From: Oceanipulchritudo sp049975345
GTDB lineage: Bacteria > Verrucomicrobiota > Verrucomicrobiia > Opitutales > Oceanipulchritudinaceae
Assembly: GCA_049975345.1 (NCBI GenBank)
Contig: JBNGDP010000178.1
Location: 1 to 5,505 of the forward strand
Length of the DNA: 5,505 bases
Direction: 5' to 3'
Shown here piece by piece: positions 1 to 5,128 of the stretch. The notes beneath the pieces were generated by a model, which was not told the DNA's origin, searched no databases, and saw only the letters and a program-made list of their open reading frames with translations. How positions within the stretch are numbered: the first letter of the stretch is position 1; each line of letters starts with the position of its first letter. The translations under genes and the position numbers were made by a program.

Positions 1-135
1 CGCCAGCAGAGCTGCTCGACTCCCTCCTGCCCTGGAACTGGATCCGCTCCCACCCAGAGGCCACTGTCAAAGAACCGGCCTCAGCTTAGCAGGTTCCGCC
101 ACCCCCAACAAGGGGGACAATGTTCGGACGGATAC
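1..135 (+). mobile_element. Right end of an IS66-family insertion sequence
   Basis: The window opens inside an insertion sequence. The end of an IS66-type transposase (to 89) is followed by about 45 bp of non-coding tail. That tail holds a small hairpin (CCCCC at 102-106, GGGGG at 112-116, 5-nt loop) and then GTTCGGACGGATAC at 122-135. The last stretch resembles the outer end of IS66 elements, whose inverted repeats typically begin GTAAGCG and read towards a GTTCGG-like core. The left end lies outside the window, so neither the inverted repeat nor the usual 8-bp target duplication can be confirmed; the boundary at 135 is a best estimate. The element sits 119 bp beyond the stop codon of the convergent LAB_N gene and does not interrupt it. 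Confidence 0.6.
3..89 (+). CDS. IS66-family transposase, C-terminal fragment (5' end outside window)
   Basis: Only the last 28 codons are visible, read in frame from base 3 to the TAG at 87-89. The residues include LLDSLLPWNW. A conserved LLPW(N/R)W motif very near the C-terminus is a hallmark of the IS66 transposase (TnpC) C-terminal element, and the IS-like non-coding tail that follows supports this. The catalytic DDE domain would lie upstream, so it cannot be judged whether the gene is intact. It runs towards the glycosyltransferase operon, ending 165 bp from the convergent LAB_N stop. Identification rests on one short motif plus context. Confidence 0.65.
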   Translation, partial: PAELLDSLLPWNWIRSHPEATVKEPASA

Positions 136-254
136 GCAGAGGTCTCCAAAACCGTCAATCCGGGTTGAATTTTCGGTGGTGACACCCTCTCCCGGTTTTG
201 TCGTACACTCCCTTCGATCCCGTTTTGCTGCAGTTTGGATATGCATGGGAATTT

Positions 255-632
255 TCATGTACTTACAGTATAGGCCCGTGCTTCGGTCTTTGCCAGGGCC
301 GGGGAATGCTCTTTCTTCGTATGTTCAGAGGTTTGCTCAAAGCGCCCCTCACGAATACGCAGGAACAAATTGTAAGAGGCAACCACGGAAGGAAAAAGGT
401 TGGAGAGGACGCCGACAGAATCGTTTTTCCCGAAAACGAAATAGGAGAGAAGGAGCAGGCTGCCGAGGAGGCTCATATACCAAAAGAGCATGGGCATGGT
501 CGACTTTTTCAGAGAATGAGAAGCGATGACTTGGACGACCCATCGTCCGGCGAAGAGAAAGACTCCTGAAAATCCGACAATTTTCCAACCGGTAATGGTG
601 ATTCCGAAGAGATTTAAGAGTTCGTGGTCCAT
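255..632 (-). CDS. Stand-alone LAB_N domain protein (lipid A biosynthesis N-terminal domain family)
   Basis: This is a 125-residue integral membrane protein, third gene of the minus-strand operon. It matches the LAB_N family, first described as the N-terminal extension of some LpxB proteins and often found alone beside GT2/GT39 pairs. Visible hallmarks are FAGRWVVQ (27-34, with R30, W31 and Q34), PMLFWYMSLLGS (47-58), Y64 and SYNL (86-89, at the usual RNL position). Three hydrophobic segments lie at about 13-33, 47-66 and 73-92, followed by a polar tail of about 30 residues. The ATG at 630-632 is chosen because a good ribosome site (AGGAAA in the mRNA) lies just upstream and the family similarity starts there; an in-frame ATG at 689 would add 19 residues that overlap the preceding gene. 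It overlaps the GT2 gene by 19 bp, implying co-translation. The biochemical role of stand-alone LAB_N proteins is not settled; a helper in lipid-linked sugar transfer to lipid A is an inference. Confidence 0.82.
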   Translation of the reverse strand: MDHELLNLFGITITGWKIVGFSGVFLFAGRWVVQVIASHSLKKSTMPMLFWYMSLLGSLLLLSYFVFGKNDSVGVLSNLFPSVVASYNLFLRIREGRFEQTSEHTKKEHSPALAKTEARAYTVST

Positions 633-1327
633 GGATGCTTTCCTTTTGTAAATGAAGGTGTCGGATAAACGGCGCGCCTGAGAAACCATGACACGCCAAT
701 GAGGTCATACAGCCCCCTGAGTCCGCGATCCCAGTTGGTGTATTTAGAGGTTCCCGCATGTCGTGGACGGTGATGCACCGGGCGCTCCACGACCCGCAGA
801 CCGGCATTGATGGCCAGAGCCGGCATAAAGCGGTGCAGTCCGTTGAAAGGAATGAACGCCTTGAGGGCCTGGCGGCGGAAGGCCTTCAAGCCACATCCGG
901 AGTCCCTCACGCAGTCATTCAGAATACGGCTGCGAAGACCGTTAGCCAACCGGGAGGCGGCACGCTTGGACCATGAATCCATACGATTGAGGCGGTAGCC
1001 AATAGCAAAATCCGCGGCATCAAGCGCTTCCCGCAAGGTTTCAAAATCGTTCGGATCATTTTGTCCGTCACCATCCATGGTGAAAATGAAGTCGCCTGTG
1101 GCAGCATGGATGCCTGCATAAACTGCGGCGCTCTGGCCCTGATTCCCGGCCAGGTGGATGCTAATGATTCCAGGAATTCCTTCAATTATCGTCGCCGTTT
1201 CGTCCGTGCTCCCATCGTCAACCGCGATGATTTCGTCCGCAGCTCCCCGTACTGAGCGCAACTCTTCCAGCACGGCCGCAGCACAACCGGCTTCGTTATG
1301 AAAGGGAACAACAATTGAGATCTTCAT
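614..1327 (-). CDS. GT2 polyprenyl-phosphate glycosyltransferase (ArnC/DPM1-like)
   Basis: This 237-residue enzyme probably transfers a sugar from a nucleotide donor to undecaprenyl phosphate on the cytoplasmic side. The GT-A fold motifs are in order: VVPFHNE (6-12), DDGSTD (37-42), NQGQSAAV (62-69), the metal-binding DGDGQNDP (85-92), DSGCGLKAF (142-150), LHRFMPAL (164-171) and HHRPRHAGTSKY (185-196). These are the signatures of the dolichol-phosphate-mannose synthase/ArnC branch. After GLYDLIGVSWFLRR (205-218) the protein ends without the two C-terminal membrane helices of E. coli ArnC, so it may be peripheral or rely on a membrane partner. The start ATG overlaps the stop of the GT39 gene (ATGA, 4 bp), a classic sign of translational coupling. 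The sugar cannot be predicted; the ArnC-like name refers to mechanism, not to aminoarabinose. Confidence 0.9.
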   Translation of the reverse strand: MKISIVVPFHNEAGCAAAVLEELRSVRGAADEIIAVDDGSTDETATIIEGIPGIISIHLAGNQGQSAAVYAGIHAATGDFIFTMDGDGQNDPNDFETLREALDAADFAIGYRLNRMDSWSKRAASRLANGLRSRILNDCVRDSGCGLKAFRRQALKAFIPFNGLHRFMPALAINAGLRVVERPVHHRPRHAGTSKYTNWDRGLRGLYDLIGVSWFLRRAVYPTPSFTKGKHPWTTNS

Positions 1328-2751
1328 CTTTGGTATGAAAGCGAAGCGGGGACTGGGTTCGGGAGGAGCTGACCTGTGCTCCAGTGCTTTGAATGGCTAA
1401 TTTCCTCAAATTTCCAACCGGCATCAGCGGCCTTTGCTTCAAGGTCAGGTATATCCTTCAATCGTGTCACGCATATCAATTTACGTGGGTGCGCTTTCAG
1501 GAATTGATGGAAATCATAGATGACTACCGGGTAGTCGGTGGATTGGGAGGTGTCGGTCAACCTGTAGAGGGTGCGGTGGAGATAGAATTGAAGACCGAAC
1601 ATGCGGGTCTGGCGGTATATCACCAACTGGAGGTTCGGATTCTTTGTCTCCAACGCGGACTCGACCAGAGCCGCCAGTTGCTCCATGTTATTCTTGATGG
1701 GAAGTTGGGCCGAGAGGTACTTTCCTCCGACAACAAGAAAGGTCGAGGCCAGCGCAAGACCGGTAAGCAGCCTCGTTCCGTGTGCCTGGCTGAGTTGCCG
1801 GGCAGCCAGGAGGCTGAGGGGGGCACATAGAGGAAGCAGGTAAAGTGGGAGCCTGCTTCTAGCCAGTGTGAACATTAACAGGGGGACGCAGATCCACAGC
1901 ATCAGAAACAGAATTTCCGAATTCTCCCCCCAGTGCTTTTTCAGGGGCCCCCACCAGCCCGTTCGCAACCTTTCAAATAGGGCCAGGATCCCCCATGCCC
2001 CAAGGGAGAAAATCAAGACCGGAAGGTAAAGGGTGAAAGGGGCGTACCACTCCGAATTGTGTCCCCCTTTTGAGGCAATCCGGTTGACTACTTCTTCACC
2101 CATAAAGTATTGCAGAAGGTCCGGGTTCTTGATGACTACCGCCACATACCAGGAGAAGCCGGTCAGGAAAAAGAGCAGGATGCCCGGCAACGGAAAAATC
2201 TTTCGCAGAAAGCCACCTCGCCAGGCGAAGAGAATGATGGCCCCCAGCGGCAGCAATCCCGGGGGACCCTTGGTGAGAAAGGCAATACCAAATGCCGTCC
2301 ACATGAGCGTATACCATCCGAATTCCGAACGCTTCCACCCGATCAGAAAGGCGCCGACCGCGATTGTTTCGGCTGCGGCCAGATAAATATCGGTGGACGC
2401 GGTGCTGGCCCCGGCGGCTGGAAGGAACCCGGTTGCCCAGATGAGCACTGTCCAGATGGCGGTTTTACGGTTCCATAACTCTCCGGCGACGGCGCCCAGC
2501 ATGGCGGCGCCCAGAGCGGTTGCGAGTGCCCCGCCCAGTCGCACGCCCCAAGCGTTTTCCCCGAGCAGGGACATGCCTCCCGCCATCACCCAATAGGTGA
2601 CGGGCGGCTTGGTCCAATGCGGGTTTCCATCCAGGGTAGGGGTCATATAATCCTTGGAAAGCCGCATCTCGCGGGCGACCTCGCCATAACGTCCTTCTGT
2701 GGTCTCGAAGAGGCCGCGTGACCCCTGAGCCAGCAAACTGCCCAGAAACAC
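1324..2751 (-). CDS. GT39/ArnT-type lipid-carrier-dependent membrane glycosyltransferase
   Basis: First gene of the minus-strand operon, 475 residues from the GTG at 2751. It is a polytopic GT-C enzyme of the ArnT/protein-O-mannosyltransferase family, which moves a sugar from undecaprenyl phosphate to an acceptor, usually lipid A, at the periplasmic face. Evidence: FETTEGRYGEVAREM (15-29, the first periplasmic loop motif), GNPHWTKPPVTYW (42-54, matching the family's KPP-x-YW), a TDIYLAA segment (about 119-125), AFLTKGPPGLLPLG (the family's TKGP motif), many hydrophobic helices, and a soluble C-terminal tail of about 100 residues. At the usual catalytic Asp position (the D of PDE in ArnT) there is Thr18, preceded by Glu16. 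The start is uncertain: codons upstream of the GTG, back to about 2790, encode KKFTLIFTTLVLV, which looks like the expected first membrane helix, yet no ATG, GTG or TTG is in frame there. Regulation is probably through the box at 2813-2829. The acceptor is inferred from the neighbours. Confidence 0.85.
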   Translation of the reverse strand: MFLGSLLAQGSRGLFETTEGRYGEVAREMRLSKDYMTPTLDGNPHWTKPPVTYWVMAGGMSLLGENAWGVRLGGALATALGAAMLGAVAGELWNRKTAIWTVLIWATGFLPAAGASTASTDIYLAAAETIAVGAFLIGWKRSEFGWYTLMWTAFGIAFLTKGPPGLLPLGAIILFAWRGGFLRKIFPLPGILLFFLTGFSWYVAVVIKNPDLLQYFMGEEVVNRIASKGGHNSEWYAPFTLYLPVLIFSLGAWGILALFERLRTGWWGPLKKHWGENSEILFLMLWICVPLLMFTLARSRLPLYLLPLCAPLSLLAARQLSQAHGTRLLTGLALASTFLVVGGKYLSAQLPIKNNMEQLAALVESALETKNPNLQLVIYRQTRMFGLQFYLHRTLYRLTDTSQSTDYPVVIYDFHQFLKAHPRKLICVTRLKDIPDLEAKAADAGWKFEEISHSKHWSTGQLLPNPVPASLSYQR

Positions 2752-2797
2752 CAGAACGAGGGTCGTAAAAATTAAGGTGAATTTCTTGATGGGGGAT

Positions 2798-2803
2798 ATT
2801 CTA
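2798..2803 (-). promoter_or_regulatory. -10 hexamer of the glycosyltransferase operon promoter
   Basis: Read on the minus strand this is TAGAAT, five of six matches to TATAAT. It lies exactly 9 bp downstream of the proximal TCATGA half-site at 2813-2818, the same spacing as in front of the methyltransferase gene. There is no recognisable -35, as expected when a response regulator replaces it. The predicted transcript start is near 2790-2792, which puts the GTG at 2751 about 40 nt into the message. Confidence 0.55.
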
Positions 2804-2812
2804 CAGGCCCCA

Positions 2813-2829
2813 TCATGATGATTTCATGA
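2813..2829 (-). promoter_or_regulatory. Predicted response-regulator box 1 (TCATGA-N5-TCATGA)
   Basis: Two perfect TCATGA half-sites (2813-2818 and 2824-2829) are separated by 5 bp, giving an 11-bp centre-to-centre period, one helical turn. Tandem 6-bp half-sites with N5 spacing are the established architecture for OmpR/PhoB-family regulators such as PmrA and PhoP, usually over the -35 region. Bases 2814-2832 are exactly repeated in inverse orientation at 5071-5089. The box lies in the divergent region between the glycosyltransferase operon and the response regulator gene, 64 bp upstream of the regulator start. Its orientation and 9-bp distance to a -10 hexamer point to the glycosyltransferase operon; autoregulation is possible but not shown. 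Confidence 0.65.
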
Positions 2830-2896
2830 CGGTGGAGTTTGAAGGAAATGATGGGAGCTTGCCACGGCCCCGGTAGCGGAACTAGGTTGGGTTACT

Positions 2897-3571
2897 TTGA
2901 AACTTTTACTCGTCGAAGACTCCTCGCGTTTACAGGATGCCCTTTGCACAGCCTTCCGGGCGGAAGGTCATGTCGTTGACAGTTCGCGCGATGGGGAGGA
3001 AGGCCTTTGGCTGGGATTGAACCATGCCTATGATGTTATTGTCCTAGACATTATGCTTCCGGGGCGCGACGGTCTCTCCATCCTAAGCGAATTGCGAACC
3101 AGAGGCATTGAAACTCCTGTCCTGCTCCTGACGGCAAAGGGCAGCGTTCCCGACCGGGTGAAGGGATTGCGGACGGGGGCAGACGACTACCTTGTCAAGC
3201 CCTTCGCCATAGAGGAGCTTCTTGAGCGGATACACGTGTTGGCTCGCCGCACGACAAAGACCTTTGCGGAAGGGCTCTCAGTCGGTCCCCTGGCCGTTGA
3301 TACCCGGATGCGACAAGTACGTCTTGGCGAACGTGATTTGCCCCTCACACCAAAGGAGTATCGCCTCCTTGAGCTCCTCTGCCGTCGTCAGGGGGAGGTG
3401 CTCGGACGAACGGAAATCGAGGAGAATATATATGACAGCTTGGCGGAACCATCCAGCAACGTGGTGGATGTGACGGTGGCAAGCCTGCGGCGCAAATTGA
3501 AGGAAGCTGGTGCACCGCAATTGCTGAAGACCCGGCGAGGGCATGGTTACTTTATCGAGAGCCCAATATGA
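2897..3571 (+). CDS. OmpR/PhoB-family response regulator
   Basis: A 224-residue DNA-binding response regulator of normal length. The receiver domain (about 1-118) has all the switch residues: acidic E7 and D8, phosphoacceptor D51 in VLDIMLPGRDG, T79 in LLLTAKG, and K101 in YLVKPF. The winged-helix effector (about 126-221) includes LTPKEYRLLELL (150-161), a recognition-helix region SSNVVDVTVASLRRKL (186-201) and the wing RRGHGYFI (213-220). It should be active as a phosphorylated dimer on tandem half-sites. The start is a TTG at 2897: it gives the canonical MKLLLVED opening, and no ATG or GTG is near in frame. Upstream there is only a weak AGG about 10 nt away, suggesting low basal translation. 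It overlaps the kinase gene by 4 bp. Its likely targets are the two matching boxes at 2813-2829 and 5074-5090, making it a functional analogue of PmrA; orthology to PmrA is not claimed. Confidence 0.95.
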   Translation: MKLLLVEDSSRLQDALCTAFRAEGHVVDSSRDGEEGLWLGLNHAYDVIVLDIMLPGRDGLSILSELRTRGIETPVLLLTAKGSVPDRVKGLRTGADDYLVKPFAIEELLERIHVLARRTTKTFAEGLSVGPLAVDTRMRQVRLGERDLPLTPKEYRLLELLCRRQGEVLGRTEIEENIYDSLAEPSSNVVDVTVASLRRKLKEAGAPQLLKTRRGHGYFIESPI

Positions 3572-5022
3572 AGTCTATTACGCGCTATCTGACCTCCTGG
3601 TTGGTCTTTTTCTTTATTGCCTTGTGGCTGCTCTGTTCAGTTCTCCTGTATACGGTAATCCGGGGAGAGTTGGCGGACGGACTGGATGCGCGGCTTCAAG
3701 AACGTATCGAGGGTATCACCACGCTCGTCGAGGTAGAAGCCGATGGATCTTTAAGCATGGATTACGAGGAGGGATCGATCAGGGACTTCGCCCAGGGAGA
3801 AGACAACAGCTATTTCCAGATTTGGGATTCCGACGGAGGGAGCTTTATCCGTTCAGGGTCGCTCGACGGTCAGGATTTGCCCGTTTCTCCCACTGCACGT
3901 GTCCCGTTAGCCTGGGAGGATTATGTACTGCCCAACGGCTTGCCCGGAAGGATTGTCTGGATTCACTTCTATCCCCGCTACGATTTTGAGGAAAACAGTG
4001 CGGAGGCGGAGTTGTTTGATCAGGCCGCCCGTGATCGGAAACCCAAGCCATTAGTGACCGCCGCTTTAGCGGTTTCGAGGAAGGAAATGGACGATTTTCT
4101 CCATTTCATGACTATCTGGCTTGTTGTCATCGGGTTGGGTTCACTTATTGCCCTTGTTTTTATCACCCGGCGAACCGTCAAGATGGGCTTGCTGCCGCTT
4201 CATACGCTCGGGCAGCATGCCAGGAAAATGGATATTCTTAGGCAGGAGGAAACCTTTCCCCTGCCGGATCCCGAAGAATTGCATGAAATCACCAACCGCC
4301 TGAATGAGCTGTTGGGAAGGATTCGCTCATCGTTTGATCGCGAAAAACTATTCTCGGCCAACGTGATGCACGACCTGAGGACGCCGGTGGCCGAGTTGCG
4401 GGCAATTATGGAGGTGGCCAGACGATACCATAAGGATGATGCCACCGCCAGGGAAAAGGCCTTGGAAGAAGGTCACGCGATCGCCCTTGAAATAGAGTCC
4501 CTACTGCATTCCCTTCATGCGTTGCTTGAGTTGCAGTCGACGAATACGAGGGATCGGGACCGGGCTTTGGATGAGGTCAACCCGCTCAAGCTTGTCAATG
4601 AATTGCTGCCAAGCTATACAGAAGGGGATGGTGCGCTGCGTTGGCAGCTTACTGGACCGGCTGACTTTTCTTTCCCCTCTGTGGAAGCCGCCTATGCCAA
4701 CGCGCTGCGGCAACTCCTCGGAAATGCTTCCGATTACGCTCCTCCCGGTTCGCTTGTGGAGGTCCGCCTGCTTCCGGTTGAGGCCGATCAGCAGGTTGAA
4801 ATTATCGTGGTTAATGAGGCTGCGGATCTAGTGGAAGCGGATCTTGCCCGGATTTTTGATGCGTTCCGGCGCGGGAGCACCCATCGGACGAATCGGACTC
4901 ACCAAGGTTTGGGACTCAGTATTGCAAGGGCGTCCGCAGAGTTGATCGGCGGGCGGCTTGTCGCAGAATTGCTTGATGGCAAAGTGGCATTCCACTTTAC
5001 CGTGCCTTGGCGGGGGCGCTGA
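3568..5022 (+). CDS. Membrane sensor histidine kinase
   Basis: A 484-residue sensor kinase, partner of the preceding regulator. Domains in order: a first membrane helix (about 9-31), a periplasmic sensor of about 145 residues, a second helix (about 181-200), a HAMP-like linker (about 201-255), a dimerisation/phosphoacceptor domain with FSANVMHDLRTP (His268), and an ATP-binding domain from about 340. The N-box reads LRQLLGNASDY, with N386 at the metal-binding position. The G1 box is degenerate: NEAAD (416-420) instead of DxGxG, followed by a normal F-box (IFDAFRRG, 429-436). The G2 motif is HQGLGL (445-450), lacking its first Gly. The periplasmic stretch 54-91 is strongly acidic (11 Asp/Glu, 1 Arg), as might suit sensing of cations or cationic peptides, though that is inference. 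The ATG at 3568 overlaps the regulator stop by 4 bp and has a GAGAG about 6 nt upstream. It probably phosphorylates the regulator in response to an envelope signal. Confidence 0.93.
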   Translation: MKSITRYLTSWLVFFFIALWLLCSVLLYTVIRGELADGLDARLQERIEGITTLVEVEADGSLSMDYEEGSIRDFAQGEDNSYFQIWDSDGGSFIRSGSLDGQDLPVSPTARVPLAWEDYVLPNGLPGRIVWIHFYPRYDFEENSAEAELFDQAARDRKPKPLVTAALAVSRKEMDDFLHFMTIWLVVIGLGSLIALVFITRRTVKMGLLPLHTLGQHARKMDILRQEETFPLPDPEELHEITNRLNELLGRIRSSFDREKLFSANVMHDLRTPVAELRAIMEVARRYHKDDATAREKALEEGHAIALEIESLLHSLHALLELQSTNTRDRDRALDEVNPLKLVNELLPSYTEGDGALRWQLTGPADFSFPSVEAAYANALRQLLGNASDYAPPGSLVEVRLLPVEADQQVEIIVVNEAADLVEADLARIFDAFRRGSTHRTNRTHQGLGLSIARASAELIGGRLVAELLDGKVAFHFTVPWRGR

Positions 5023-5036
5023 TCGATTCCTGTACA

Positions 5037-5068
5037 GGCCGGAAGGCCCCCTAGGCGAGCTAGATTTT
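5037..5068 (+). terminator. Possible weak terminator after the two-component operon
   Basis: Just after the kinase stop there is a short hairpin GGCC-GGAA-GGCC (5037-5048, with a GNRA-type loop), then a second small stem CTAG/CTAG (5051-5054 with 5060-5063) followed by ATTTT (5064-5068). A 10-bp palindrome, CCTGTACAGG, also lies at 5029-5038. Each stem is only 4 bp and the T-run is short, so this is at best a weak intrinsic terminator; some read-through into the methyltransferase gene is possible. Confidence 0.25.
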
Positions 5069-5073
5069 CCCCG

Positions 5074-5090
5074 TCATGAAATCATCATGT
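5074..5090 (+). promoter_or_regulatory. Predicted response-regulator box 2 (TCATGA-N5-TCATGT)
   Basis: The half-sites TCATGA (5074-5079) and TCATGT (5085-5090) are spaced by 5 bp, with a single mismatch from the perfect repeat of box 1. Bases 5071-5089 are the exact reverse complement of 2814-2832, so relative to its downstream gene the element has the same orientation as box 1 has to the glycosyltransferase operon. It covers the expected -35 region of the methyltransferase promoter, the usual place for activation by an OmpR/PhoB-type regulator. Confidence 0.65.
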
Positions 5091-5099
5091 TTCAGCCGC

Positions 5100-5105
5100 T
5101 ATGAT
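5100..5105 (+). promoter_or_regulatory. -10 hexamer of the methyltransferase promoter
   Basis: TATGAT, five of six matches to TATAAT, starts 9 bp after the proximal half-site of box 2. No good -35 is present; the position 17 bp upstream (TGAAAT) falls inside the box. Predicted transcription starts near 5112, leaving a leader of about 17 nt that contains the ribosome site AAGGA (5118-5122) ahead of the ATG at 5129. Confidence 0.55.
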
Positions 5106-5128
5106 CCCGCCCTTGTTAAGGATCATTT

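Noticed and set aside
67..258. Minus-strand open frame of 63 codons between the IS end and the LAB_N gene
   Set aside because: It spans the IS boundary and the LAB_N stop, has no domain and no convincing ribosome site.
176..569. Two plus-strand open frames opposite the LAB_N gene
   Set aside because: Low-complexity, arginine-rich translations antisense to a well-supported gene, with no recognisable domain.
633..689. Upstream in-frame ATG at 689 that would lengthen the LAB_N protein by 19 residues
   Set aside because: The extension lies wholly inside the GT2 coding region, has no family similarity, and the ATG at 632 has the better ribosome site.
1393..1830. Plus-strand open frame opposite the GT39 gene (145 codons), and similar ones at 2033-2478
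   Set aside because: They mirror the minus-strand membrane protein and show no coherent motifs.
2859..2888. Possible sigma70 promoter for the response regulator (TTGCCA at 2859 with TAGGTT at 2883)
   Set aside because: The -10 is poor and the transcript would start almost at the TTG start codon; not reliable enough to annotate.
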